This document shows, one piece after another, positions 46,280-56,187 of a stretch of DNA of 64,000 nt (position 1 is the stretch's first letter; each line of letters opens with the position of its first letter). The stretch is from Chitinophagaceae bacterium (GTDB lineage Bacteria > Bacteroidota > Bacteroidia > Chitinophagales > Chitinophagaceae): positions 248,001 to 312,000 of the forward strand of contig JAFMJI010000001.1 of NCBI GenBank assembly GCA_017853575.1. Direction: 5' to 3'. The notes under the pieces were generated by a model that had not been told where the DNA came from, made no database searches, and worked only from the letters and a program-made list of their open reading frames with translations. The translations under genes were made by a program, and so were the position numbers.

Positions 46280-48238
46280 ATGAAGCTGAAAATATTTTCT
46301 ATTGTTTTTCTTTCATTGTTTTTTTTAAAATTAGTTGGACAGGAAAGCTCCTCGCCTATTAAATGGAAAGCCAAGTCTGTAAAAATTGAAAACAACAAAT
46401 ACAATATCCAACTCTCCGCCAGTAATCCAGACGGTTGGGAATTGTATGCACCAGACATCAACTTTGATGGTATACATTCCGCAGATATCATCCTCCCCGA
46501 CTCATCCATAAAAATTATTGCGCCTTTAAAATCCAATACAAGCGGAACCACAATCAAGAGCAAGATATTTGAAGGTTCAAGCTTTGAAGTATTCAAAAAA
46601 GATGCGGAGTGGACAATGGATATTGAGTTTTCACGCTCAGTACCTGCAACCATTCAACTACAACTGAATTATACATATGGGAAAAATGATGAATTCTTTC
46701 CAGGGGAATCGACAAGCCTCGAAGTTCAATTTGAAGGCGGTACAGAAACCAAATCATCCCTCAAAATTCAAGACCTAGACATCAATCATCCAATAACTGA
46801 TTGCGGCAATGGCGAGGTCAATGAAAAAGAATCAGCAGGATTATTGAAAATCTTTTTACTAGGCTTTTTGGGAGGGTTGTTTGCGTTGCTCACCCCTTGC
46901 GTGTTCCCAATGGTTCCACTCACAGTTTCGTTCTTTACCAAACATGGCAACAATAAAAAGAAAGGCAAAAGATTGGCATTCATGTATGGATTTTTCATTT
47001 TCCTGATCTACATATCATTCAGTGTGCCATTTCATCTGGCAGGAAATATCAATCCGTCTGTATACAATGATATTTCAACCAATGTTTATTTAAACACTAC
47101 TTTCTTTGTCATATTCATCGTATTTGCCTTCTCATTTTTTGGCTATTATGAAATCACACTTCCAGGTGGACTCGCCAATTCAACCAATGCCAAACAGGGC
47201 TCAGATGCATTGGGAGTGTTTTTCATGGCATTGACCCTTACCATCGTTTCATTTTCCTGTACCGGTCCGATTTTGGGAACGCTGTTGGTAGGGACTGCAA
47301 CAGCAGGAGCATGGCCATTAACAGCAGGACTTGCAGGATTTGGAGTGGCGCTGGGACTTCCCTTTGCACTGTTTGCATTGTTCCCACAATGGCTAAATTC
47401 ATTGCCAAAAAGTGGTGGTTGGTTAAATACAGTCAAAGTTGTTTTAGGTTTCATCGAATTGGCACTGGCCTTGAAATTTATTTCCAATGCTGATCTTGTT
47501 GCACATTGGGCAGTTATAAAAAGAGAAATATTCTTTGGAATTTGGATCCTGATTTTCCTTGGACTCTTCTTTTATCTAATGGGGTGGATAAAGTTTCCCC
47601 ATGATACAAAAGGCGAAAAAATTTCAATCGGCAGAAAAGCTTTTGCGTTTGCAGTATTGGCTTTCACCCTCTACTTGGTTCCAGGCGTCACCAATACTAA
47701 AAATGCCAATATTTCACTCATCAGCGGATTTCCACCTCCGGTTTGCTATAGCATATACCAAGATCCTGTAAACTGTGAAGAACCGTTGAATGATTACAAT
47801 GAGGCATTAAAACTGGCAAAAGAAAAGAATAAACCCATTTTGATCGATTTTACTGGTTGGGCTTGCGTCAATTGCAGAAAGATGGAAGAAAATGTTTGGA
47901 CAAAGAAAGAGGTCAAGGAATTAATGGATCAGTATATACTTGTTTCTTTATACGTTGATGACAAAGCTGTTCTTCCATTAGAACAACAACAGCTTTATAA
48001 AACTACTTCGGGTGCGACAGTAAACATCAAAACGATAGGAAATAAATGGAGTTTGTTTCAAACAGAAAATTTCAATGCAACCTCTCAACCGTGGTATGTT
48101 GCGCTCACTCCTGAAGAAAAATTAATTACCAAACCAATTGGATATACCCCTGATCCAAAAGCATTTGCTACATGGCTATCGTGCGGATTAAACGGGATGA
48201 AGCAGCTTAAGCAACAGCAGCAGGAACCTCAGCCATAA
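46280..48238 (+). CDS. dsbD: Thiol:disulfide interchange protein DsbD with cysteine-less alpha domain
   Basis: The 652-residue protein carries electrons from cytoplasmic thioredoxin to the periplasm. An N-terminal alpha domain (residues ~22-175), a membrane beta domain with the redox cysteines Cys207 (LLTPCVFPM) and Cys327 (SFSCTGPIL), and a C-terminal thioredoxin-like gamma domain with C529-V-N-C532 (GWACVNCRK). In the alpha domain, where the CX4C pair should be (YGKNDEFFPGE), the two positions are Lys135 and Phe140. Alignment by NDE to the small upstream protein shows the loss. The gene end overlaps the convergent sigma factor by 32 bp. Confidence 0.92.
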   Translation: MKLKIFSIVFLSLFFLKLVGQESSSPIKWKAKSVKIENNKYNIQLSASNPDGWELYAPDINFDGIHSADIILPDSSIKIIAPLKSNTSGTTIKSKIFEGSSFEVFKKDAEWTMDIEFSRSVPATIQLQLNYTYGKNDEFFPGESTSLEVQFEGGTETKSSLKIQDLDINHPITDCGNGEVNEKESAGLLKIFLLGFLGGLFALLTPCVFPMVPLTVSFFTKHGNNKKKGKRLAFMYGFFIFLIYISFSVPFHLAGNINPSVYNDISTNVYLNTTFFVIFIVFAFSFFGYYEITLPGGLANSTNAKQGSDALGVFFMALTLTIVSFSCTGPILGTLLVGTATAGAWPLTAGLAGFGVALGLPFALFALFPQWLNSLPKSGGWLNTVKVVLGFIELALALKFISNADLVAHWAVIKREIFFGIWILIFLGLFFYLMGWIKFPHDTKGEKISIGRKAFAFAVLAFTLYLVPGVTNTKNANISLISGFPPPVCYSIYQDPVNCEEPLNDYNEALKLAKEKNKPILIDFTGWACVNCRKMEENVWTKKEVKELMDQYILVSLYVDDKAVLPLEQQQLYKTTSGATVNIKTIGNKWSLFQTENFNATSQPWYVALTPEEKLITKPIGYTPDPKAFATWLSCGLNGMKQLKQQQQEPQP

Positions 48239-48791
48239 GTTTACGAAGATTGATCAATGCATACCTCATTCTGCCAAGTGCAGTATTGATGCTGCAATTT
48301 GTTTTTTGAGCAATTTCCTTAAAACTCAAATTTGCAAAATGCCTCATCACGATAACTTCACGTTGATCTTCTGGTAGCTTGTTCAGCAAGAACTGTATAT
48401 CCGATGCTCTTTGAACCTTTATGATGGCTGTTTCAGCATTTTCATTAGTAAACAAGCTGGCTTCCAACATGTCGCCATGATCATTCACACTAAAAGAAGG
48501 ATTCTTTTTTACCCTGCGAAAATGATCAATGCATTGATTATGGGCAATTCTCAACACCCAAGGAAGGAATTTACCTTCTTCGTTATACTGTCCAGCTTTA
48601 ATGGTATCAATTACTTTGATAAATACATCCTGAAAAATGTCGTCAGCAAGACTTCTGTCTTTCACCATCATAACAATGGATGTGAATATCCTGTTCTTGT
48701 GTCTATTCAACAATTGTTCAAAGGCAGATGCATTTCCGTTCATAAATGCTTCAATCAATTGCTGATCAGTTTGGGTTGTTGACGTCATCAT
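48207..48791 (-). CDS. ECF-like RNA polymerase sigma factor
   Basis: A 194-residue sigma-70 family factor: region 2 (HKNRIFTSIVMMVKDRSLADDIFQDVFIKVI with WVLRIAHNQCIDHFRR), a linker and region 4 (LPEDQREVIVMRHFANLSFKEIAQKTNCSINTALGRMRYAL, the helix-turn-helix). The start MMTSTTQTDQQL is preferred over longer readings that add a basic leader. No anti-sigma factor follows. Repeated CGTAGG/CGTTA elements lie upstream, between it and uvrA. Its 3' end overlaps dsbD. Confidence 0.9.
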   Translation of the reverse strand: MMTSTTQTDQQLIEAFMNGNASAFEQLLNRHKNRIFTSIVMMVKDRSLADDIFQDVFIKVIDTIKAGQYNEEGKFLPWVLRIAHNQCIDHFRRVKKNPSFSVNDHGDMLEASLFTNENAETAIIKVQRASDIQFLLNKLPEDQREVIVMRHFANLSFKEIAQKTNCSINTALGRMRYALINLRKLMAEVPAAVA

Positions 48792-48898
48792 AAAATATTT
48801 TTTTGCTTGTGATGTTTTCAATGACAATTCAAATCTAGATTCGAGATGATGCAATAAAAAATTATGAAAGGCCTATTTTCATCGATTACGTAAATAAT

Positions 48899-48950
48899 TG
48901 TAACGGCCCTACGCAATAAAGTGTCAATGTAGTGTTAACGCCTACGTGAA
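48899..48950 (-). promoter_or_regulatory. Repeated CGTAGG-CGTTA elements between sigma factor and uvrA
   Basis: On the plus strand TGTAACGGCCCTACGCAA (48899-48916) and TGTTAACGCCTACGTGAA (48933-48950) are imperfect direct repeats with 33-bp register (about three helical turns). TTACGTAA (48886-48893) sits beside them. They lie about 110-160 bp ahead of the sigma factor start and 50-100 bp ahead of uvrA. Confidence 0.45.
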
Positions 48951-48981
48951 AATACGCAGTCAATTCCTGCTGCTTTCATAA

Positions 48982-48989
48982 TATATTTG
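48982..48989 (+). promoter_or_regulatory. Putative -7 element of uvrA
   Basis: TATATTTG (exact TAnnTTTG) lies nine bases before ATG 48999. No -33 TTG is seen. Confidence 0.5.
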
Positions 48990-48998
48990 CAGTTCATT

Positions 48999-51815
48999 AT
49001 GGCCAAAGTCGCTCCAGCAAAGGAAAAGAAAGAAAATTCGAAGAATCATTCTGTAAGAGATGGGATTTATATCCAAGGTGCACGCATGCACAATCTACGG
49101 AACGTGTACGTAGAAATACCTAGGAATAAACTCACGGTTGTAACGGGTGTTTCCGGCTCTGGAAAATCATCATTGACCATCGATACCCTGTTTGCTGAGG
49201 GTCAAAGAAGGTATGCAGAGAGTTTGAGTGCCTATGCAAGGCAATTTTTAATGAGAATGGACAAACCAGATGTTGACCATATTTCTGGATTGTGTCCAGC
49301 TGTTGCCATTGAACAAAAAGTAGTGACCAGAACACCAAGATCAACCGTTGGCAGCATGACAGAAATCTATGAGTTTCTTCGATTATTGTTTGCAAGAGTT
49401 GGAAGAACCATATCACCGATTTCCGGCAAGCAAGTAAAAAAAGATGATGTGGGTGATGTGCTCAACGCCATCAGACAATTAAAAACTGGAGATAAATTTT
49501 ACATCTTGGCTCCTCTACACTTTTCCAAAAACAGAAAAACAAGCGAAGAGCTTCATATACTGATTCAAAAAGGATTTTCAAGAATCTATGACCATGCACA
49601 AAAGAAAGTAATGTTGATTGACGAATTGGTTGAAGATGCAAAATGGAAGATGGGCCCTTCAAGTTACTTGCTGGTTGATAGGTTGGTTGCAAAAAAATTT
49701 GATGAAGATGAAGAAAACAGAATTGCAGACTCTATCTCGTTGGCTTTTTATGAAGGGGAAGGATCGCTTGTAATGATTTCCAATGAAGAAACGTTTTATC
49801 ATTTTTCCAACCGATTTGAATTAGATGGAATACTGTTTGAAGAACCAGTTCCAAACCTATTTGCATTCAACAATCCTTATGGTGCATGCCCAGTGTGCGA
49901 AGGATATTCCCAAATTTTAGGAATTGACAAAGATCTTGTTATTCCTAATCATCGGCTAAGCGTATTCGATGGAGCAGTAGCACCCTGGAAGGGAGACAAA
50001 CTCAATTGGTGGAGGGAACAATTCCTCAAAGGCGCAAAATCTATTTCTTTCCCTACACACAAACCTTACGGAGAGTTAACAGAAAAACAAAAAGAGATTT
50101 TGTGGAATGGACATGAAGGTGCATATGGTATTCATGATTTTTTCAAAGAGGTAGAACAGAATTTATATAAAGTTCAATTCAGGGTACTACTTTCCAGGTA
50201 CAGAGGAAGAACAACTTGTACCAGCTGCAATGGGTATAGGCTCAGAAAAGAGGCACTCTATGTAAAGGTAAACGGAATGCATATTGGTGAATTGTGCAAA
50301 ATGCCTATCAGGGATTTGGCAAATTGGTTCAGGAAGCTTTCATTGAGTGCACATGAAAGTACCATAGCAAAAAGAATTCTTATAGAAATCAACCAGCGAA
50401 TTGAAACCATGTTGGATGTGGGATTGGGGTATCTAACATTAGACAGACTTGCCAACAGTTTAAGTGGTGGAGAAAGTCAACGAATACAACTTACAAGATG
50501 TATAGGTAGCAACTTGACAAATTCACTTTACATATTAGATGAACCGTCAATTGGATTGCACAGCAGAGATACAGATAGGCTTATCAAAGTATTAAAGAAA
50601 TTAAGAGACCTCGGTAATACGGTTGTGGTGGTTGAACACGATGAATCCATGATGCGCTCTGCAGATCATATCATTGACATGGGCCCACTGGCAAGCCACC
50701 TGGGCGGTGAGGTGGTTGCTGAGGGAAATTTCGAACAGATTCTGTCATCAGAAAAAAGTCTTACAGCCTCATACCTGAATGGAAAATTAAAAATTGAAAT
50801 TCCACATCAGCCAAGAAAACACAAGCATTTTATCAAAATAGAAGGCGCCAGTGAAAACAACCTGAAAAATATAGATGTACAATTTCCATTGGGTGTTTTT
50901 ACAGTTATCAGCGGAGTGAGTGGTAGCGGAAAAACCACCCTTGTAAAAAAGATATTATTCTCTGCCATCGAAAAACATCTTACCGGCACTTCATCCGAAA
51001 AAGTTGGATTGCATCAATCATTGTCTGGAGATCTGCACATGATCGAACAGGTTGAAATGATTGACCAGAATCCCATAGGAAAATCATCACGAAGCAATCC
51101 AGTTACGTATATCAAAGCTTGGGACAGCGTCAGAGATCTCTTCTCTTCACAACCTTTAAGTAAAATCAGAGGATATCAACCCAAACATTTTTCTTTCAAT
51201 GTTGATGGAGGAAGATGTGATGCTTGTAAAGGGGAAGGTGAACAATTGATAGAAATGCAATTTTTAGCCGACGTTCACCTCAGATGTGAAAGTTGTAATG
51301 GCAAAAGATTCAAAGAAGATGTACTGGAAATAACATACAAGGGAAAAAACATTCATGATGTACTCGAAATGAGTGTGGATGAAGCCATTGAATTTTTTCA
51401 AGATCAAAAAGAAGCATCCACCAAACTTAAACCGCTCAGTGAAGTTGGCTTGGGGTATGTAAAACTCGGACAGTCGAGTGATACCCTTTCTGGGGGTGAA
51501 GCCCAACGGGTGAAATTAGCCAGCTTTTTGGGTAAAGGCAAAGGTCACCAGGATAAAATATTATTCATCTTTGATGAACCCACCACCGGATTGCATTTTC
51601 ATGATATCAATAAATTACTCAAGTCTTTCAATGCCCTGATAGAACAAGGACATACCATTCTTGTCATTGAACACAATACGGATGTAATAAAATCTGCCGA
51701 CTGGTTGGTTGAACTTGGACCTGAAGCAGGTGATGAGGGCGGTAACATTGTATATGAGGGACCACCTGCAGGTATCAGGAAGAATAAACAGAGCAAAACA
51801 GCTCCTTTTCTGTGA
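48999..51815 (+). CDS. uvrA: Excinuclease ABC subunit A
   Basis: The damage-recognition ATPase of nucleotide excision repair, 938 residues. Two ABC modules: Walker [11 protein letters not shown] and [10 protein letters not shown]; signatures [11 protein letters not shown] and [11 protein letters not shown]; Walker B regions [10 protein letters not shown] and [10 protein letters not shown]. Zinc modules are CPVC/CTSC and CDAC/CESC. The UvrB-interacting region near [17 protein letters not shown] is normal. ATG 48999 is preferred over TTG 48987, which is part of the promoter box. Whether expression follows the nearby sigma factor is not known. Confidence 0.96.
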   Translation: MAKVAPAKEKKENSKNHSVRDGIYIQGARMHNLRNVYVEIPRNKLTVVTGVSGSGKSSLTIDTLFAEGQRRYAESLSAYARQFLMRMDKPDVDHISGLCPAVAIEQKVVTRTPRSTVGSMTEIYEFLRLLFARVGRTISPISGKQVKKDDVGDVLNAIRQLKTGDKFYILAPLHFSKNRKTSEELHILIQKGFSRIYDHAQKKVMLIDELVEDAKWKMGPSSYLLVDRLVAKKFDEDEENRIADSISLAFYEGEGSLVMISNEETFYHFSNRFELDGILFEEPVPNLFAFNNPYGACPVCEGYSQILGIDKDLVIPNHRLSVFDGAVAPWKGDKLNWWREQFLKGAKSISFPTHKPYGELTEKQKEILWNGHEGAYGIHDFFKEVEQNLYKVQFRVLLSRYRGRTTCTSCNGYRLRKEALYVKVNGMHIGELCKMPIRDLANWFRKLSLSAHESTIAKRILIEINQRIETMLDVGLGYLTLDRLANSLSGGESQRIQLTRCIGSNLTNSLYILDEPSIGLHSRDTDRLIKVLKKLRDLGNTVVVVEHDESMMRSADHIIDMGPLASHLGGEVVAEGNFEQILSSEKSLTASYLNGKLKIEIPHQPRKHKHFIKIEGASENNLKNIDVQFPLGVFTVISGVSGSGKTTLVKKILFSAIEKHLTGTSSEKVGLHQSLSGDLHMIEQVEMIDQNPIGKSSRSNPVTYIKAWDSVRDLFSSQPLSKIRGYQPKHFSFNVDGGRCDACKGEGEQLIEMQFLADVHLRCESCNGKRFKEDVLEITYKGKNIHDVLEMSVDEAIEFFQDQKEASTKLKPLSEVGLGYVKLGQSSDTLSGGEAQRVKLASFLGKGKGHQDKILFIFDEPTTGLHFHDINKLLKSFNALIEQGHTILVIEHNTDVIKSADWLVELGPEAGDEGGNIVYEGPPAGIRKNKQSKTAPFL

Positions 51816-51827
51816 TGGATTTAGTGC

Positions 51828-51846
51828 AATGATTCATTGATTTTTC
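51828..51846 (+). terminator. Weak hairpin after uvrA
   Basis: CAATG/CATTG around a three-base ATT loop, followed by ATTTTTC. The stem is only five base pairs (six if the loop closes to one base). Confidence 0.25.
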
Positions 51847-51877
51847 GTAAATTACTCTTCCGATTAAAACCCACCAT

Positions 51878-52786
51878 ATGAATCAATCTAGAAGAATTTT
51901 TATCCGCAATGCTGCGCTCGCAGCTGCAGGGACATCATTGTTTTCAAACTCACTGTTTGCAGAGAGTGCCAAAAAAGGTCAACTTACTGGCATTCAGCTT
52001 TACTCTATCAGAGCAGAAATGAGCAAAGACCCTCTGAATACATTAAAGGCGCTGGCTAACATGGGATACAAGCACGTTGAACATGCCAACTACATAAACC
52101 GGAAGTTTTATGGCTGGACTGCCTCAGAATTTAAAAAGGTACTTGACGACCTTGGTTTAAAAATGCCAAGTGGTCATACCGTGATGAGCTCCAAGCATTG
52201 GGATGATTCCAAAAAAGATTTTACTGATGCATGGAAATACACAGTGGAAGATGCAGCAACGGTTGGTCAAATGTTTGTGATCAGTCCTTCAATGGAAACC
52301 ACCACAAGAAGAAATGCAAGTGCACTGAAAGCCTTTATGGAAGTCTTCAATAAATCAGGTGAACTCTGTAAAAAGCATGGAATGAAATTTGGTTACCACA
52401 ACCATGACTTTGAATTCAGTGAACAACTTGAAGGCAAGTCATTGTATGATATTATACTTGGTGAAACTGATCCGAACATGGTGATGCAGCAGTTGGATAT
52501 TGGAAACATGATCAATGGTGGCGCGAAAGCCCTCGACATCATGCAAAAATATCCGGGCAGATTCGAATCCATGCACGTGAAAGATGAAATTCTTTCCAGC
52601 AGTGGTCATGAAAAATTCGAATCAACCATTTTGGGCGTAGGAACCGTTCCAGTAAAAGAAATCATCGATCTGGGTAAAAAATGGGGAACCAAGCATTTTA
52701 TCATTGAGCAAGAATCTTATCAGGGAAAACAACCTCTTGATTGTGTCAAAGAAGATTTGGCCATCATGAAAAAATGGGGTTATTAA
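51878..52786 (+). CDS. Tat-exported sugar phosphate isomerase/epimerase-like protein
   Basis: A TIM-barrel protein (xylose isomerase-like) of 302 residues. The N-terminus SRRIFIRNAALAAAGTSLFS is a twin-arginine signal, so it is exported folded; tatA is in the window. Metal-type motifs of the barrel are visible (KFGYHNHDFEF, MQQLDIGNM, SMHVKDE, FIIEQESY). The substrate is unknown; relatives act on inositol or keto-sugars. It is ended by a strong terminator shared with anmK. Confidence 0.87.
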   Translation: MNQSRRIFIRNAALAAAGTSLFSNSLFAESAKKGQLTGIQLYSIRAEMSKDPLNTLKALANMGYKHVEHANYINRKFYGWTASEFKKVLDDLGLKMPSGHTVMSSKHWDDSKKDFTDAWKYTVEDAATVGQMFVISPSMETTTRRNASALKAFMEVFNKSGELCKKHGMKFGYHNHDFEFSEQLEGKSLYDIILGETDPNMVMQQLDIGNMINGGAKALDIMQKYPGRFESMHVKDEILSSSGHEKFESTILGVGTVPVKEIIDLGKKWGTKHFIIEQESYQGKQPLDCVKEDLAIMKKWGY

Positions 52787-52792
52787 AAAAAT

Positions 52793-52822
52793 AAAAACCG
52801 GATGAATGCATCCGGTTTTTTT
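52793..52822. terminator. Bidirectional terminator between the TIM-barrel gene and anmK
   Basis: AAAAACCGGATG (52793-52804) and CATCCGGTTTTT (52809-52820) pair perfectly over 12 bp around an AATG loop. A-rich left and T-rich right flanks serve both convergent genes. Confidence 0.9.
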
Positions 52823-52825
52823 ATG

Positions 52826-53923
52826 TCAAATTTTTCCCATCCACAACGCCCCACCAACACTTTGTTCTCTGGCACCGGTGACAGTATTTAAAACAGTTGC
52901 TTCCTCTCGCCACCTTAGTATACCTAACAAGGCCATGATTACAGCCTCTTTATATTCTACTGTTTGACGGTCGGGCACTTCAATGTGAATATTTACAGGA
53001 TCTAAGTAGAATTTCAATCGTTCAATCAAATAACTGTTCAAAGCTCCGCCTCCAGTCACCAGCATTTTTTCTATCATTGGTGCAAAACCCCGTTTGCGAT
53101 TAAGCTGTTGAACTGCTTCGGAGACCTGCATGGCGATATGCTCCACATATGTACACAATGCATCTCTGATGTCGAGCTTAAAAGATCTGATCAAAGGCAA
53201 AATGACATCTGTTCCGAATTCGTTTGCAAGCGATTTTGGAAAAGTTTGCCAATAGTACTCTTGCGCATTCAGCTGATCCAACAGACCCTCAATAATATTT
53301 CCTTTTCGTGCAAGAGCACCTTCATCATCAAAAGGTTTTCCAATATCATTGGCCAAGAGATTCATCACACGGTTAGCAGGACAAACATCAAATGCATCAT
53401 AGGTATTTTCGCCACGGAATGAAATGTTTGCGATGCCGCCAATGTTTAAAAAATATTTATACCCGGGATAAAGCACCAATTCACCCATCGGAACAATCGG
53501 CGCTCCTTGTCCACCCATCGCAACATCCATCGTCCTCAAATCACTTACCACAGGCAGAGATGTCTCTGCTGCAATGAATGCACCATTCCCAATTTGCGTT
53601 GTGTAATGTGGAGGATGGTGAAAAACAGTATGCCCATGAGATACAATCAATCCAACTTTATAGTGAAGTTGATTGGAGGAAATAAATGCATTGATTTGTG
53701 TTCCTATATATCTGCCAAATTTTGCATCCAATGCTGCCAAATCTTTTGCACTCATCAAAGGTGCCTGTTGCAGTTCTTCCTGCAAATCTCTTTCGAATGG
53801 CAAACATGCTGCATTCAAAACCTGATAATTCCATTTCCCGCCTTTTTCCTCCAACTCAACAAATACTATATCAAGTCCATCCAAAGAACTTCCACTCATC
53901 AAACCAATAGCCTTATAAACCAT
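52826..53923 (-). CDS. anmK: Anhydro-N-acetylmuramic acid kinase
   Basis: It phosphorylates and opens 1,6-anhydroMurNAc from cell-wall recycling, giving MurNAc-6-P. The 365 residues start MVYKAIGLMSGSSLDGLD (the ATP site), continue with VSHGHTVFHHP, GNGAFIAAET, GGQGAPIVP, and LNIGGIANIS, and end with VTGGGALNSYL. ATG 53923 is chosen by the family start; upstream codons are non-homologous. The lytic transglycosylase at 20 kb makes its type of substrate. murQ is not seen here. Confidence 0.93.
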   Translation of the reverse strand: MVYKAIGLMSGSSLDGLDIVFVELEEKGGKWNYQVLNAACLPFERDLQEELQQAPLMSAKDLAALDAKFGRYIGTQINAFISSNQLHYKVGLIVSHGHTVFHHPPHYTTQIGNGAFIAAETSLPVVSDLRTMDVAMGGQGAPIVPMGELVLYPGYKYFLNIGGIANISFRGENTYDAFDVCPANRVMNLLANDIGKPFDDEGALARKGNIIEGLLDQLNAQEYYWQTFPKSLANEFGTDVILPLIRSFKLDIRDALCTYVEHIAMQVSEAVQQLNRKRGFAPMIEKMLVTGGGALNSYLIERLKFYLDPVNIHIEVPDRQTVEYKEAVIMALLGILRWREEATVLNTVTGAREQSVGGALWMGKI

Positions 53924-53965
53924 CTTAATTGTATAAATTTGTAACAGCTCCGAAATTAAACATTT

Positions 53966-54616
53966 ATGGTAATTAATATCAGCCAACAGCACTCCCTCGT
54001 AAACAATTGGATCAATGAATTAAGGGATGTAAATGTTCAGCAAGACAGGCTTCGATTCAGAAGAAATATTGAAAGAATCGGAGAAATCATTGCCTATGAA
54101 ATCAGCAAGAAACTGCCCTGGATAGAAAAAAATATCACCACGCCACTGGGAGTTTCCAAATCAAAAGCATTGGCATCGCAACCTGTGTTGGCAACCATTC
54201 TAAGAGCAGGGCTCCCGCTTCACCAAGGCATGCTGAATTATTTTGACAAAGCCGATAATGCCTTTATAGCCGCATATAGAAAACATCACCGTGACGGCAG
54301 TTTTGAAATAAACCTGGAATATTTATCCTCTCCGAATTTAGAAGGAAGAGTACTTATTCTGTGCGACCCAATGTTGGCGACAGGTGCATCATTGGTAAAA
54401 ACCATTGAATTTTTAAAACAGCAAGGAAATATTGCTGAAATACATGTTGCATGTGTCATTGCCTGTACTGAAGGAATTGATTTTTTAAGAAGACATGAAC
54501 CGCAAGTATCAATTTGGTGTGGCGATATTGATGATGAGCTAACAGCAAAAGGGTATATCGTTCCAGGATTGGGCGATGCAGGAGATTTGGCATTTGGCGA
54601 AAAAACGCAATCCTGA
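53966..54616 (+). CDS. upp: Uracil phosphoribosyltransferase
   Basis: Pyrimidine salvage: uracil + PRPP to UMP. The 216 residues show TILRAGLPLHQGM, the PRPP loop LCDPMLATGASLVKTI and the uracil-site tail GYIVPGLGDAGDLAFG, all canonical. It is divergent from anmK with a 42-bp gap and convergent with the symporter gene 10 bp further. Confidence 0.94.
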   Translation: MVINISQQHSLVNNWINELRDVNVQQDRLRFRRNIERIGEIIAYEISKKLPWIEKNITTPLGVSKSKALASQPVLATILRAGLPLHQGMLNYFDKADNAFIAAYRKHHRDGSFEINLEYLSSPNLEGRVLILCDPMLATGASLVKTIEFLKQQGNIAEIHVACVIACTEGIDFLRRHEPQVSIWCGDIDDELTAKGYIVPGLGDAGDLAFGEKTQS

Positions 54617-54626
54617 TTCGGTAAAA

Positions 54627-56096
54627 CTACATGTGCAAGATCAACGGAAAAAGATAATAAGTTACCAAAACGATCAGTAAAATTGAAACAAGGTTCATTA
54701 TAAAACCTGCTTTGATCATATCCGATATCTTGATATAACCACTAGAAAAAACAATCGCATTTGGTGGTGTTCCCATCGGCAACATTGATGCACAACTGGC
54801 TGCCAATGTCATGGGTATACCCAGTAAAAATGGATTGATTCCCATCAGTTCAGCTATTATGGTAACGACTGGTGCAAACACAATGACTTGCGCTACATTG
54901 CTCATCACTTCACTCAAGAAAATTGAAACAACCGTTACAATCAGAATCATCCAAAAAAGAGAAGAACCTGCATTACCAGACAATCCGTTTCCGATCAATT
55001 GTATAATTCCAGATTTTTCAAGCGCAGCTGCCAATGTGATTCCACCTCCAAATAACAACAAAATCCCCCAGGCCATTTTTGTGGTATCATTCCAAACCAA
55101 TAATCTTTCATGCGGTTTATGTTTATTGCCTGATGGTACTATAAACATTAAGACTGCACCAAAAATGGCAATCATATTATCATCTAGTTTAATCAAATGC
55201 AACTGATTGATTAAACTTCTTGTGATCCAAAGCAGGGCAGTTAATGTAAAAATCACCAATACTCTTTTCTCTGGCTTGGACATGGGGCCCAATTCTTTCA
55301 TATCTTTTGTGATCATGTCTTCAAAAACATGATTCTTTTTCAAGTGATTCGGAAAAATAAAAATCAAGACAAAAAACAAAATGAACAAAAGCAATATTGC
55401 GATAGGCATTGCAACAACAATCCAATCAATAAATGAAATATCATAATGATATTTTTTACTGATGTATGTAACATAGGCAACATTGGGAGGAGTACCTATG
55501 ATCGTAGCAATGCCTCCAAGATTTGATGCATATGCTATTGAGAGCATCATTGCAAGAGCAAAATTCTTTTTTGATTTCTCGGATTCATTCATTTCAAATA
55601 CAACAGAAATCACTGAGGCTGCGATGGGATACATCATCATAGTAGTGGCAGTATTGCTCAACCACATGCTTATAAAACCAGTTGATAAAATAAATCCTAA
55701 CAAAATTTTATTGCCACTGGTTCCAGTCAAAGCAACAATATTCAATGCAATTCTCTTGTGTAAACCCCATTTTTCAATCCCGAGTCCAATTAAAAACCCA
55801 CCCATGAAAAGAAAAATCACTTCATTTGAATATGGAGCTGCTGTTTCTGCAACTGTAGAAATTCCCATTAGAGGAAAAAGAAACAAGGGAACCAAGGCAA
55901 CAACAGGCATCGGCATCGCTTCCGATATCCACCAAAAAATCATCAAGACAGCAACGGAAAGAACCTTGATTGAAATCGTATCCATCTTAAATGGATTTAA
56001 GATCAAGACACCTATAAATAAGAGTACCCCACCGAAGATTTTAATCAAGTCGATTTGCTGAGTCAATTTCAACGTTAAACTTTTGAATTTAGCCAT
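54627..56096 (-). CDS. SLC13/DASS-family sodium:anion symporter
   Basis: A 489-residue inner membrane protein of about 12 helices. Both sodium-site signatures are present: SNTATTMMMYPIAASVI and ASCASMLPMGTPPNAIVFSSGY. WISEAMPMPVVALVP at the N-terminus is typical. Relatives import dicarboxylates, citrate or sulphate; the substrate here is not determined. It stands alone and convergent with upp. Confidence 0.9.
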   Translation of the reverse strand: MAKFKSLTLKLTQQIDLIKIFGGVLLFIGVLILNPFKMDTISIKVLSVAVLMIFWWISEAMPMPVVALVPLFLFPLMGISTVAETAAPYSNEVIFLFMGGFLIGLGIEKWGLHKRIALNIVALTGTSGNKILLGFILSTGFISMWLSNTATTMMMYPIAASVISVVFEMNESEKSKKNFALAMMLSIAYASNLGGIATIIGTPPNVAYVTYISKKYHYDISFIDWIVVAMPIAILLLFILFFVLIFIFPNHLKKNHVFEDMITKDMKELGPMSKPEKRVLVIFTLTALLWITRSLINQLHLIKLDDNMIAIFGAVLMFIVPSGNKHKPHERLLVWNDTTKMAWGILLLFGGGITLAAALEKSGIIQLIGNGLSGNAGSSLFWMILIVTVVSIFLSEVMSNVAQVIVFAPVVTIIAELMGINPFLLGIPMTLAASCASMLPMGTPPNAIVFSSGYIKISDMIKAGFIMNLVSILLIVLVTYYLFPLILHM

Positions 56097-56187
56097 CAGG
56101 AAGATTTCTCTAAAGTTAATCCATCGAGAATTGAGTTACCATGTCCAAATTCACCATTAATCAGTATTTTGCCCTTCATCACCTTTT

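Noticed and set aside
55483-56061. Open frame of 192 codons opposite the SLC13 symporter
   Set aside because: Lies wholly inside a gene with clear membrane motifs; no independent start signals.
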